From Lingula anatina (Eukaryota > Brachiopoda > Lingulata > Lingulida > Lingulidae), in the NCBI RefSeq assembly GCF_001039355.2, contig NW_019776178.1, positions 33,042 to 97,041 on the forward strand: 64,000 nt of DNA. Reading direction: 5' to 3'. The translations under genes and the position numbers were made by a program. Shown here piece after piece: positions 22,012 to 36,400 of this stretch. Within the stretch, counting starts at the first letter, position 1. Each line of letters opens with the position of its first letter. The notes under the pieces were generated by a model that saw nothing but the letters and a program-made list of their open reading frames with translations, was not told the origin of the DNA and did not search any database.

Positions 22012-25000
22012 ATATTCATACCACACGGAACTCTTCCCCTCAGGAGAAGTGGTATCTTTCCCGGGTGTCTGTCCAGTGTTGGCACTGGTTGTTGGAGTCC
22101 TTGGGGAAGTAGTTTCACTACCGTTTTTTCTGTCATTATCCGTGTTAGATTTGAACCCAGTCATACGAACATACGGCGTAAGATAGCAATCACTTTTGCA
22201 ACCGTGTGGGTGCATGTGTGAGTGTTGGGTACGGATCCCAAGCATACTGGCGGCACTTTGAGTGCCAGGAGTTGACTCGGGCCTTGGGGATGACATATCA
22301 CTTGGTTGTTTCACTGGTGGAGAAGGAGCTCTTCTCTTCACAGAAGAGTTAGCAGGGCGGGGTGGAGACGGTGCCCGTTGTTTTTCCCTACGCGGAGACA
22401 TTCCATCTCTGAGGCGACGTGGTGGCGCCACTGGTACATTTGATTTACCGCCATCTGGTCCACTTTTCCCAAAGTCAACGTAGCCACGTGAGTCATTACT
22501 TTGATCGCTAGAAGTGGAGTAACTCCTCGTGTCAGAACCTCCATTGGGATACCCTCTGCCTCTTGAACCTACATCAGCTTCATATTCCGTAGATTTCTGA
22601 CTACTTGAAAGAGAAAGGTCATCCTTGTATCCTCTGTTATTTTCATTTAGATTCATCCCATAGGTTTGAGTTGTCAGTCTATCTAATCTTTCCGCAGCCT
22701 GTTTCTCTGCACTAACAGTCCGTCCCCTCTGTGGGAAATTAGATGGGGACCCTTGGTCTAGTTTGTTATACTGGGAGACTCTGTCTTTAACAGCAACTGA
22801 AGTATTAGGTTCATGGTCTGTTGTATTCTTTTGCCTGTCTGCAAATGACCTGATAATAAATGGTGTACTATAATTCGGATAATTTGGCCCCGTTGGAGTT
22901 GATGTCTTATTTTCTCCATATTTATTAGGAGTCATATTTTCTCTTGGGCTATCCTCAGAATCGTTTAAGTTTGGCATTGAGACAAAAGAATTTTTGGAGA
23001 TATTAAGTGGGACTTTGTGACCACCATGTTGTGAATCAGGCATATGGCTAGAGAATCTCTTCACTGAGGGATCTTCCCTAGGGCTCGGTCGTAATGGAGT
23101 TGGTCTGTTTATGACTTTCTCGTGTTCTTGTTGATAGTCATTGTTCATTTTCTTNTTGGCCCCGTTGGAGTTGATGTCTTATTTTCTCCATATTTATTAG
23201 GAGTCATATTTTCTCTTGGGCTATCCTCAGAATCGTTTAAGTTTGGCATTGAGACAAAAGAATTTTTGGAGATATTAAGTGGGACTTTGTGACCACCATG
23301 TTGTGAATCAGGCATATGGCTAGAGAATCTCTTCACTGAGGGATCTTCCCTAGGGCTCGGTCGTAATGGAGTTGGTCTGTTTATGACTTTCTCGTGTTCT
23401 TGTTGATAGTCATTGTTCATTTTCTTGTCTTTGCCTCTTGTGTCCTCCAAACCCTGAAAATGAATTTAACAAACAATTCAAGCAAGTGTCCCATGAACCA
23501 AAAAAGTTGTTGTGTGACATTTGGCTACAATAGCCTTAGTTGCAAAAATAACCTTTAGAGCATTATCATTATAATAAATACTACCTATGCCTCATTAACA
23601 TAATTTTAACTGAATAAGTTGTAGAAAGTAATTGTAGTTTGAAATATACTGTAAGTCATAGGCTCCTCATGGAGGAAGATGACAAAGACTTAGATGAAGT
23701 TAATTCTTTGCATAGTGTTCTGAATGAATGGATAAAATGAAGGCTGACATTGTTATTAAAACTCGCTCCAAATGATTTTATGGAGTATTTAGATCAATAA
23801 TTTGCTTCCTTCAGCCCTTTTCAGGTGCTAGAAGTCTGATTCTAACTAAATAAACTGAACCAGTTGAGCATGTCTGCCTTACCAAAGTTGGTGGGGTATT
23901 TCTGTTAGCTTCTTCCAAGAACTGCTCCAGGGTGATCTCTTCATTTCCTGGAGATTCATCTCTCTCGTGGATTCTAGGAGAGTTGTGTGGGCTGTCTGAT
24001 GCTTCCCATGCAGGCTGTCTCTGGCCATACTTAGTCTGTAGACTGCTGTCCAAGGGCGGCTCTCCAGAGTGCAGGCCCATGTCACGTGTTGGAATGTTAT
24101 CTTCTGAGCTAATACTGCCTTGTCTCCCTAATATGATAAAATCTCAATAAGTTAAACAGTTTTTTTTTTATTTGGAATATTATCTTCTGAGTTACTACTG
24201 CCTTGTCTCCCTAATACAATAAAATCACAATTAGTTAAACAATGTTTTTTTTTTTTTACATGGAATGTTATCTTCTGAGCTAATACTGCCTTGTCTCCCT
24301 AATACAATACAATCCCAATTAGTTAAACCTTTTTTACATGGGATAATATCAAGTTATATAAGACAAGTAGTTAGAAAGAATCAAATTGGGAAAGGACAAG
24401 ATAGTAATTTCTAACCCCCCCTCCTCCCCCAAAAAAGTTTTTTCAATCCAAATTTCAATATAACGTAAAGATAATTTCTCTCTAATGACAGAGTTTATAT
24501 TAAGTCTTCAAATACATGTCGTCTTTACTAAATTAAACAGTGCTTTCAAACCACCAGTTTTTACCTCTGCCTGGGGTTCCAGGGTGGCCATGTGAAGACA
24601 AATTGTTTTGGTTGCTTGGCAATTCATAGGCTCCTGAAGAAAAAGTGAAATATTACATGAAAGAAACAAAGTATGGTGCAAATATTTTCAAACTGAATAT
24701 ACAGTCCTCCTTTTGCTTTTGAATTAGAATAAAAAAACTTTTTCTTTTGAAAACTGTATTGTAAAGGCAAAACGTCACTACTTTGTAAATAATTATTTTA
24801 GGTCTACAACTACCTTATGGTCTGATCCCTGCAAAATATATTTGTATAACATTTGTTGATAAAAACTGTACAAATCTATGTCAACCTTAGCTTGGAAGAA
24901 CATGTTAGCTCAAATCAAAAACCTAACCTCAAGCTAAAATAATGCCATAAAATAAGTCAAGGATGCATTGATACTACTGATATCTGTCGTGTTAAAACTA

Positions 25001-27454
25001 GAAAGCTGTCCGCAACCCGCTCGGTTCACTTTTAATTTCAATCAAAACAACAATAAAAACACATATTGTAATATCAGTTACTATGACAGAGTTCACAACC
25101 AGACTAAGTTTGACTAGAAAAAGTCATAACTGATGTTATTTGGAAGTCGGATAACAATTGGAGTTCCTCTCAATTTAGCCAGCCATCTGCTCATATGGCC
25201 AAGTCATAAGTCTAAGACTGTTCCAGTCAAAGTAAATCTGGTTGTGAACACGTTCTACTCATGCAACCACCTGGAAAAGATCACACACGTTGGTAAAAAT
25301 GAACCCTGCGCATGCAACAAATTTATTATTTTTATCAGCATACTAATTCAATCACTACATAATGATATTCATGCAACAAACACAACACCTCACAACCATG
25401 CTGAAAATGACTTATATTAGATGGCACCAGCTTGCTATGTAAATCCTGCAAAAATGTCAATCTACATATATCCCACTGAGGATGTCAAAGCAAATAAATC
25501 AAAAGCATTATGGGATTGGGGCATGTTCAAGCTTGTCAATCCAGGCAAGGGTAAAAAATGGTGATGCTTTGATATAATGTAGTCCTGCCTGTGTATGGAT
25601 AGAAGATTCCTGCCAGTGTCATTCTTTTCCTGTGTCTGGGGCCTGCAATAAACAGAGCAATGAAGCCATCTACGGAGGTCCACTGATTGTGTGACAAAGC
25701 AGTAAAGCTCAAAGATGTGGCACTATTATTGACAGTTTTTTCCTTTTTCTTTTCTCTTTTTTTTTTGGCAAAAATAATGATGTATCTATATTTTTACAGT
25801 TTTGATATTAATCTATGTTAAACTTCAGGTAAACAATTTGTTATAGTGGATATCCAACATTCTTGTTGGGTGAAAATGGCCTATCAGTGCAAAATCATTT
25901 TTTGGTAAGTATGTGTTTGTGTGCGTGCGAAAAAAGATTTTTTTTCAAGTTTTCTTTACAGTTTTAGTATTAATCTAAATGAATGAGTTTTATTCAAAGA
26001 ATTCGTCAAGGTTAAAAGAAATTCCATCTTCTACTCCAGATCAAAACTGTCATTTAATGGTAAACCACACCTTAATATGAGAGAAGATCAGAAATTAAAC
26101 AGAACAGCAACACACAACAATAGCTGATAAAAGTTAACACATTAAACACCACATCCTACGATCTTTCCATAAACTCCAACTGACATTATACTTGATCAGA
26201 AAGATTTTTTTTTTAGTACTGAGGGGATTCTTCTACAGCATATACCAATTACCTTTCTTTTTATTCCTAGGTTGTGTTAAGAAATGCCAAGAAGCATTAC
26301 TAGAAGACAGTGATTCGACATCGGCCTGGACGCCATCGCTCCGGGCACTGCGAGGAGTGTCGATGTTCAACAAATCCTCGGAGGATTTAGAGCCTAAAAC
26401 AGTATTCAACCAGGGCCACCCTGTGTTAGTAAGCTAACATAAAAAAAGCTCCCAAATATTTGAATCTAAAAAAAATGGACTAAAAAGCCCCTGCTAACAA
26501 TTTACTTCAATTGAAAAGAATTATTACAGAAGCAAACACCATGATTAGTGCATTACAACAGCAAACAAGAACAGCAAATGAAAACCATAAAAGGAGAAGT
26601 GTTCATGGTATTGATTACTGAGAATTTACAACAACAAAGGCTTACATTCAAAACGGTTGTTATATCATTGTAAACATAAGGTTAACAAGTATTAAACTAT
26701 AGTCATCTACCTCTCATAGTGAATTGACCATTGTAATTTTCATAATTAAGAGCTGTAGTGCTTTTTGCAAGGTTGCGTGAATGCTTGGACAATTTTGCAC
26801 TCTCCCAGTCACGCATCTTCTGTTGCATGTAGCCGTCTTCTGCTAAGAACAAAAGATGGAAAAATTGTATTATAAAAATAAATCAAAATATTTCTTATCT
26901 TCTGAAGGCACTGAAACATCTGGAAGAGGGCTGAAAGAACAAAATTAATTGAGCATTTATGAAAAATTCTACACACACAGCACATTAGGGAAAGAAATGT
27001 TATACTGACAGTTTAATATTCAAAATTGTTTGAGCATCTTTTTTTACCTGCTGTTTTCCTGATCCCTACAAGAGTTACTTCAGCGCCATCTATGGAGTCA
27101 CCAAATGAACCCAGGGAGGAGTTGTCACCAGGGCTGTCACCATGGTGACCACCGTGTTCTATGATTGCTGATCTTGGACGTTCACCTCTCTCATTTTCTC
27201 TCTTCCTCTGAAAAGAAAGCACATTTACATAAATTTAATACAAAATCTTAGGCATATGCTTTCTAAATGGATCAAAATGACTGTGACATCTCATTAAAAT
27301 TTAGATAACTAATTAAATGTAATGAAATTAGTGTAAATAATATATTAAATCACATCTGTACGTGAACAACTTGATTTATACATCACAGAAACCACATACC
27401 CTTGAGATGAAACCTCTTGCCTTTCTTACAAGTTGAGCTCCAAACCCTCTATTC
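22000..27454 (-). CDS. CCDC88: CCDC88 exons 22-28: basic segment, GBA motif, PDZ ligand
   Basis: Exons: 27454-27400, 27207-27048, 26842-26711, 26393-26253, 24633-24565, 24127-23883, 23453-22000 (the last contains a false 272-bp repeat). Exon 22 gives [19 protein letters not shown], the position of the basic phosphoinositide-binding segment in Girdin. Exon 27 carries [14 protein letters not shown], matching the GBA consensus. Exon 28 is a serine/proline-rich disordered region with several SPR and RAPSPP tracts and ends WYEYGCV. The tail is where G protein and Dishevelled coupling occur in vertebrate homologues. The tail exons are the least conserved, but phases support every join. Confidence 0.9.
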
Positions 27455-30400
27455 CTGCAATTTACAATTTAAACATTGAAGGTACCATACTAAGTGCTCA
27501 GAAATTCAAGCGCAAGAAACCATGGCATGCTTGCAAAACAACTCATGTTAATCGAACACATAACATTCATCCCAAACTCATGTCAAGGAAATCTGTAACA
27601 TAAGAAAGATCATGCATTAAAGTAATATAGCAGTTTAGCAGTTTCAAAAACATAAAAGCACAATGTTTTAAAGAAACTTAAGCTTCACATTTGCAGTCTT
27701 AACACTTTAAGAAATGACAATTTAGCAACAAGCTCCAGTCATCTGCAAAAGTACAGAACTGTAAGACTGAAACGAGCACAAAAAACAACAACGAGTCAAC
27801 ATGCATTATAAACATGACATTGAACACCAGCTTATCAGAGTAATAGAAACTTCATCATAACTCATCTCCAGCTCTCTTTCAGTTGTCATACTCTGTTTGC
27901 TATCTTACTTTGCCAAAACATGTTCTATTTGATTTCAGGTTTGACTTGGAATCAAAGTTTGGTTACTCAGGGATGAGACTTTTTGGGAGCAAAATCCCCC
28001 AATGGTCAGAAAAATCCCATCCCTGGTCACTACACCAAACACTGACCACTCCATGGGAGTGCCCAGAGGTCAATAATCAACAAATAAACACTCTGAAACT
28101 CATGATGAACTTAACATGTTATAAACATATTAAAAGGTGAATGACTTGTAACAAATCTTTTGAGAAACAAATTTAAAACCATGCTTAAAAAATAATCAGC
28201 AGCAGAAATCTCCCAAAACACTTCAAGGGCTGATTGAGTGATCAGGAAAGCTAATCATCAACCGCATGCTGTACAATCTCACAGCTTCTCTGAAGGCAAC
28301 TGGGAATCTGTTAGAAATGTAACACTGTTATATTTGGAAGGTAATAACCATAAGAAGCTGGCTCTCCTGGCTATCTGGCTCATGCTGGAGCTTCGCCTAA
28401 GAGAAGAAGAACAGATAAATAGAGGTGGGTAACACTGTTATCTGGTCTCACTCCAGCATAATTACACAATTTTGGCAAATGCTCAAGATGTTAGGCTAAA
28501 AATTATATCATTTTCTCTGCAAAAAATTTTAGCTTTAATTTCACCAGGCTAAAAATTATATCATTTTCTCTGCAAAAATTTTTAGCTTTAATTGGTGAAA
28601 TTATCGGACTCAAACAGAAGTGTAAAACAGTGGTAGATTTGGCATGGGACAGGCATTAGATTTTTGAGTACAGTACTTCAAGACTTTTCTTAGAAAAGTT
28701 AATATAATTATTAAACTAAAGATGATCATGACTATAAGGCACCATTCCACATCTACAAACAACGCATGCACAATTAAACTAGCCTAGCATACACAAATCA
28801 TGCTATCATATATGAAATTGACTGCTTATTTCAAAATGAAGTCGAGTAAATCACTGCAATCGCACACCAACTATAAATCAATCTAAATATATCAGGTAAT
28901 TAACATTACCTGTAAAAGGATAAATAGTTACTAATGCAAACTTACAAATAAAATTATTCAAATTTTTCAGAACAAACAAACTCTACATACTTCACAGGCT
29001 CTGTTTTGCTTTTGCTGCAGTTAAAAATATTTCATTTTGCATGATTTCAAAAGATAAATAAAAATTCATATTTAGTCATACATAAATATAGCAGTGTTAA
29101 TTCTTAAATAAAAACATCTTGGCTGTATTAAATGTACAAAAAAAAAAAAAAAAAAAAAAAATTAACAGCTTTTCACAGAACAGATACTCTAGACTACTTA
29201 CTTCTTGGGTGACCTATCATAGTTTTTATACTGTTCCATTATTTTTTCTTCCAGCTTCTCCTTCTGCCTTCGAAGATCAGAAAGCTGCCCCCTATCAAAG
29301 CAATAACACCAACATAGCTCCGGCTACAACACTGAACACACAGTCCATGCTGAGCGACATAATCATGCATTTCCAATATAACACAAATCTAAGCTAGAAC
29401 CCCATGTACAGATATATCTTTTACTGGCTCCTACATTTATGGTGCAGACACATTTAATATAGAACACACCATTGCTGACAAAACTGCCTTTAACAGCTAT
29501 TGAACATGCATTACTGCCTTAACCAACATATAAATATAAAAGCTATCAAAAACGATTAAAAAGTCTTAGTGTTGCATCTGGCCTGCTTGATGCATGTTGT
29601 TACTTGTATATTTTAAGTTAGTTCCATTCTGCACATTTATACTCATTAAATTATACAGGTTAATTAAAAGCTCAGTTCTGCAAAACCTATATGGCTTTCC
29701 TGATAAATATATATTTCTGAAGTTTTCAAAATTGCTTTCAAACCCCAACCACCATTTGAGAAATAAACACTTTTGTTTTCCAAACACAGAACCCAAATTT
29801 TCCCAGATATTTTAAAGATCCATTTTATATCTTACATATATAATCTGGATTCTTCATGGAAGTGCTCCTTGCTTTCCAAAGTCTGCATCAGCAGCTCTTG
29901 ATTTTGCTGGATTAACTGCTGTACCTGGGATATAAGCTGCTTGTTCTCATCCTCAAGCTTGTTATTCATATGAGACAGTGCCTAGATTGAAAAGCATATT
30001 CGGATCATCATACTGATCATAATGATGAATCTTTCTTGTTTAAATTGTTTATTCATAACAAGAAAAATAAAACAAAATATTTGAAAGTCATCATCAGCTA
30101 TCATAGTATTTTGATTCAAAAGGTATCTCTTCCTCTTATTATTGTACAATAGGTAAGGAGAGTATGCCTAAGGATGTTAACTTTAAGGCCAATACCTATG
30201 GGGCATGTGCCTTAGGTGATATTGTAATTTATTACCATGGATTTTACTATTAACAATTATGGTCCAATAATTACCGTCAGGTGTACATTTCCCTTCTGAA
30301 ATGGTTCACAGTACAATTCTCTGTGATATCTCTTTCTCAAAATCTGTCCCAATCATGAGTCACATTCCTCAGATCTATTTCTCAGAATCTTACCTCGCAT

Positions 30401-33400
30401 CTGTTTGCCATTTTGGACACCTCCACATCCATAGCATTCAGTTGGTCTTTGCAGTCTGCCATGTCCCCCTGGAGCTCTGTGTGCTTCAGTTTCAGCTGGT
30501 TGTATTCCGTCTTCACAGATTTGTACTCTGCTAGCACATTGTGGTATTCTTTCTCCACCTGGGCTTTGGAGCTCGTCAGTCTCTCGTGCTCTTGTTTCAA
30601 GTTCCTATGCTCCGACTCCAAGCCACCGAGTGACTTGTGCTCCGACTGCACTTCATCTTTCTCCTTCTGTAGTTTTTGCTTCAGTTCCTCGACCTGTGCT
30701 TTCTCAGAGACCAGAGACTCCTGTAACTTACTCAGCTCCTGGAACTCAGCCCTCAAAGCCTTGTGGTTTGACTTTAGGGAGCCATGTTCCGAAATCAGAG
30801 CCTCGTACTCCGTCGTGAGCTGCTCGTGAAGCTGCTGAAGTGCCTCGTGGTCCATAACCAGTTGCTCGTGAGCATTCTGAAGCTCATCCATGTCTGAGCG
30901 CAGCTGCTGATGGTCGGCTTCCAGTGTGGAGTACTGGTTCTGAAGAGTGGTGTTCTGGAGCATCAGGGAGGCACTCTGAGACTGAAGGGTGGTAGCTTCA
31001 ACCTGGAGATGAACCAATATCCATATTTACAAATAAGATCATTCAATAGCATTCACACAATTTTGCAACTTTTAAGAAGTGTTAGAAATTGCAAACAAAA
31101 TTCGATAGGAATGACGCAAATTTTGTCAGTGTAATTTCTTATAATTATTCAAAGGGAGTGCTACTGCTTTGAAGAAAAGGCACTTAAAGGCACTCGGTCT
31201 TTGAAGAAAAGGCACTTAAAACAAAAACCAACCTGTAACTTGGCATTCTCACTCTGCATTCCGCTGCTCTGTTGCTGAAGCGATGCAACCTGGGATTGCA
31301 GACTGGAATTCTGGGATTCCATCTGATGCAACCTGTCCTGAACACTCTTGGTTTGAACTTTCATGTTCTTGTTCTCTGCTATTAGAGTGGCATTCTGAAA
31401 AAAAGATGAAAAAATCAATAAGAAAAACCCGTTTAAATTTGTGTGTATATAACTTCTTAAACTGACTAGTTACATATCTGACACTTCACAATAACAAAGT
31501 TACAGGCTTCCTTAAAGTCAATTACCTTAATTTTGAAGTTACTAAACTAAGATTAAAATCTTTGTTGCTCTACCTTGTAGAATAAACTCATTATTAAACA
31601 TTCAATTTTTATCTCTTTTTTTTGTGCTTGCACTTACTGCTCTCTCAACTTCCACTAGGTGATCTTTCAATTGCAGGATTTCTTTGGTGGCACTCACTTG
31701 TGCACGTTCCAAACTGAGAGACCTGAAAGCAAATAATAATTAAATTAAATACTTGATCACAGTGTAATACATTTTAATCATAGTAAAGATCTTTTTTACT
31801 CTTCAGAAATTACTTACATTTCAAGTGTAGAATATGGAATTTTAAAATAAAAACTAATCTCACTTGTTTTTAACAGGCATCCTTTCTTCTGGCAAAGCAC
31901 TTTCTTCTTCCAATCTTTGTTTCAAAGCCTCACTTTCCTTTCTAACGGCTTTCAATTCTTCTTGGAGCTTTCTGTTACGATTCTTAGATTCTTCAAGCCT
32001 TCATTGAATTAGAATCAATAATGTGATACTTTTGTATTGTCAAACAGATATTATTTTCACAATTAAAACAGTTTATAACTATGCTGCCTTCGTATAAATA
32101 TTGAACCATTGATTTTGGAGTCGCTGCATTTGATTTGTTTCATTAAAATAATGGAAAGAAAACATCTTGTAAATCTTATTTGAAATGATGAAGAATTCTT
32201 TAAACACCTAGTTTGTTGCTTTAACTGAAAAGTTGCCAAGTTTGTTTCATAATTATACTGAAAATATCTTAGTAAAAATCATAAGGGAAATAATCATAAT
32301 TCATTTAAACCAAAGCGTCCTCACCTGCTCTCTAAAGCCTGGATCTTCTCTTCTTTAATTTGAGAACTTTGCTTCAAAGCATCCTCCATCATACTTTCCA
32401 GGGCCTTGTACTTGCTGAAAAAAAATATATATATCACTTCCTCATTTAGCAATCACTTGAATAAGACACACAGTAGTCATTTGTCACAGACACCATTAAT
32501 TAACACTGCATGTAATTACTTTGTAATTTACTACATCATCAATCAAATTTACAATGTTTTTGTTTCTTTCTGCCTATTTAAAATGATGAATAGGTTGTAA
32601 TTAGTAGATGATATTATATACATGTGTGTGATAAGTAGCTAGAGAGGAAAAAGCAGATTTCTTCAAAATTGTGCTCTGTAACCATTTTGTTGATGTTGTC
32701 ATTCCTACCTCTCATCCTGAGCCTGCTCAGCCATGAGTAGCTTCTCCTTGCTGATCCCAATTCTCTCTAGTTCCTGCCTCAGCTTCTCCAGTTCATTGCT
32801 CAACTGCTGAGTCTTGATCTTTTCATTGACCAAGTCCTAAAATATCAACAATATTGTAATTTAATAGTAATATTTCACAAATGACTATATTTTCATTAAT
32901 TACTCTTAAAATTTGATTCAAAAATTTAAAAAATGGTCTACTGGTTTTCAGTCAGTATTGACTACTTGTAAGATACTAAATATTTAAAAGACTTGTGATA
33001 GTAAAATGTGTGGAATAAATAAATTTTTTGAAATCCTTCAGAAATTGATTGCACCATGTGCTGGAAATCAACCTTTAAAAGTTAACAAAAAGCTCAAGTA
33101 ATACTAACAGTAAACCACTGAAGTAATGATACAAAATAATATGCACATATGCATCTCTGCACAACCAAATTTTTCGATGCAAGACAAATAAACCCACTGA
33201 TACGCTTTCAGATGGACTAAAATTAAAACCACTCTAAAAACATCCTCTCATGGTCCTCTCACCTCTCTCAAAGTGGCCAGAGTCTTCTTGTCCATGGTGG
33301 CTTGTTGAAGCATGTCCATGTTTTCTTTCTCAAGCTCCTTCACTCTGCTTGAAGATTCTCGGGACCTGTCCATATTCTTCTTCAAACTTTTATTTTCTCT

Positions 33401-36400
33401 TTCAACCTCACTCAGTTTACCACTTAATTCATCCACGAGGTTTTCTTTCATGCCTAATGTCTGTCGGAGTCGCTTGTTTTCTTTTTCCACATTTGCACTT
33501 TCTCGACTCATATCTTTATTTTCCGTTTCGAGATCTCTGTTATCTTTTTCTAGTGCTTCAAGTTTTTTGACTGAAACTCTCAATGTTTCAATGGTCTTGT
33601 GCAATTTCTGATTTTCATTTTCTAAGTCTGTTACCTCTTTCCTAAGTTCTTCCATTGTCCCATTGGCTGCTTCTAGAGATTTCTGTAATTTTTGGTTTTC
33701 TGTGTCTAAATCCAACAAATCTACCTCTAACTGGTCATACTTTGCTTTGTTAGTCTTAACAGCTTCAAGAAAACCTTTTAGCTCTCCAATTTCTTTTTCT
33801 TTTTCATCAAGCCGACTTTTCAGTTCTTCTTCCTGAGCAGACGGCTGAGGGGATGGAGGCACTGGTGATTGCAAGAAAACTTCCCTTGGACTTACTGGTC
33901 CCTCACTACTGTCTGAAGGTGTCACGACCTTTGACCTGGAATTTCTCATGAGATCAACAGTACGCTGCAATCGCTTATTTTCAACTGTCAAGTCCAGATT
34001 TTCTTTCTCAACTTTCTCCATTTTCTTCACCTCTTTTTTCAAATCCTGTATGACAATTTCCAACCTGCGGTTCTCGACACTTAAATCGGAGACATTAAGG
34101 TCCAGAGTGTCCATCTTGTCCACACTGAGGGTCAGGGTGGCCACAGTTTTGTGCAGGTCTTTGTTCTGCTTGTTCAGGGCCGTATTGTCCTCCTGCACCT
34201 GCTCCGCCCTGTCAACTTTATCTTTCAGCTTGGCAATATTTTGCTGCAGATGTCTATTGTCATATTCCAATCTCGTTATATATGTGGTCATTTCTTTTTT
34301 ATTCCTGTGCATTCTCTCGTTTTCTTTCTCAATGTCTTTCACTCTCACGTCTCCTGATTTTTCACATCGTTCTCTGAGAGTGGATACACTCTGTGTCAGC
34401 TGCTCATTCTCTTTTTGCAACTCCTTGATCTGCCTGTCGGATGATACTTTCACATTTTCCACATTCCGTTTTAGTTCTTCCTTTTCTCTTCTTAGTTCAA
34501 CAGCAGCTTGTTCGAGCTCTTTAATAGTTTTTGACTCTCTTCCATACGCCTCTTGCAATTTGTCCACCTGAAGCATAAGAGATTTAACTTTTAAAAAAAT
34601 TATCAGGTACCATATACATTAGGTCACCATGGGCATTTGTGAATATAAGCTTATCAGATAAAATCACAACACTTGCACTAAAACATAGTAAAATATTGCT
34701 AGTTTTTGCTTCATGTAAAATGAATTGCTAGAATAACTCTAAGGGCTCAATCCAAATAAAACTATTGGTCTTCAAAGATCGATCTAACTCTGCAGGGACT
34801 TTATCTAAATACAATCAGATAAGCAGATAAACCATTTCTTGGCTTTGAGTAGAATATAGAAAAGCTGGTGATTATATGAGAACCTACAAAACAAAAACAG
34901 GCATGTTAATCTGATTGCATTCAGTGACAATCTACATAGACCAAGAGTTTTATTGGGAATAGGCCCTGAAAAGGTAACAGTCACTAATGGAAAACCTCAA
35001 TTAGTATGTGAAACAGATGTGAAATGGACAGTCATAATGGTGAATTCCCTTTACTCCAATGCTGATTGCTGCTGTTTCAGAACACGCGCCAATGCCTTAC
35101 CCTCTTCTGCAGTCGTCCATTCTCCTTCTCCAGCTCAAGAATTTGGTCAAAGTTTTCCACCATGGTTTTCTGCTTCAGTTCCTCCACCTGCTGCTTGAGC
35201 CTCTGGTTCTCCAACTCCAGACGCAATATCTTGGAATTGGCTGTATCATTCATCTGGTCTGACAGGGTGCTGGACAGACCTGGGGGGAGAAGATAGAAAC
35301 TGATTAAATAAGAAATAAAATGAGGCTAATACTATTTTCACTGAGGCTGCTTAGCCTCTTTGTCTGAAATAAAATAATACTGATTTGTAAAAGCGATCCA
35401 GCTTACTTCCCCCTTTTTTTTGTTCAACTTTTGATATTGTTTTGCTTTTTTATTATCTTCTCTATAGATATTTTAAAACAATAATTGTAAAGGAAAACTG
35501 AAACTACTTATTTACCCAAACATTTTTTCTACTTTATAGGTAAATGATTTACCCAAACATACATTTTACTATACAGATAAATGAACGAAAATCTCTGACA
35601 TGAGACAATGTTATTGTTACCTGTGGTAATCTCTGCTCTGGCTTGACTTAATTCCTGTTCCAAGTTTGCACTTTCATTCATGCTGCTCTTTTTCTCAAAT
35701 TCCAAACGAGCATTCTCCTCTGCCAGTTCCTGGCATCTTCTTTTGTCTTCATCTCTTTCCTGAGAAAAAAGTATGATAGATATTTATTAGTGGAAAGGCA
35801 CTTTTATGTGTTATTTGCAGTTGATGAAAAGGTAGTATGCCTTTGGGAGCCTAGATTTCAGTTTCTTCAGTTTGCACAAAGTAGTCCAAAATTGGGTTCA
35901 CCAGTATTTTTATTTCAAACAAATAATCTTTTTTTTATTCACAAAAAAACAATAAATATGGTAAATAATATCAAAAGATATTTTAAACTTTTGTGATCCT
36001 ATATTCCATTTAACTTACTGTGTATAGTTCCTCCACTCTCTGCTTATATCTCATCAGTTCATTCTCCAGTTCTATAACTGTCTCCACCCTCCTGTGACTG
36101 CTGGAGAGCTGCTCCTCCAACATGGCCTTGGTCTCCACCAAGATCTTATTGTCCTCTCTCAACTCATCCACCCTGGCCTTGTAGAACTCAAGCTCATTCA
36201 GCTTCTCTTTGTAACGGTTGATCTCAGCATCGCATTTCTCCACTCGGCTGGCCTGGATAATGATAAGTTAAATACTATATATTTATTGTACTTCTTTGGT
36301 TTTTAGTGTTGCAATGCATTTGGTTTGGTGGTTTTATAAGGGAGCAATATATATATTTTTTTTAATAAAAAAGACCACAGGCATAGAGAAAACATGGTAT

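Noticed and set aside
22000-23148. Stand-alone 382-codon protein starting MNNDYQQ
   Set aside because: It is the CCDC88 tail; the apparent start is an internal methionine exposed by the assembly duplication.
30413-30829. 138-codon plus-strand frame
   Set aside because: Antisense shadow of CCDC88 exon 19.
33948-34571. 207-codon plus-strand frame
   Set aside because: Antisense shadow of the glutamate- and lysine-rich coiled-coil exon 13; serine- and phenylalanine-rich as such shadows are.
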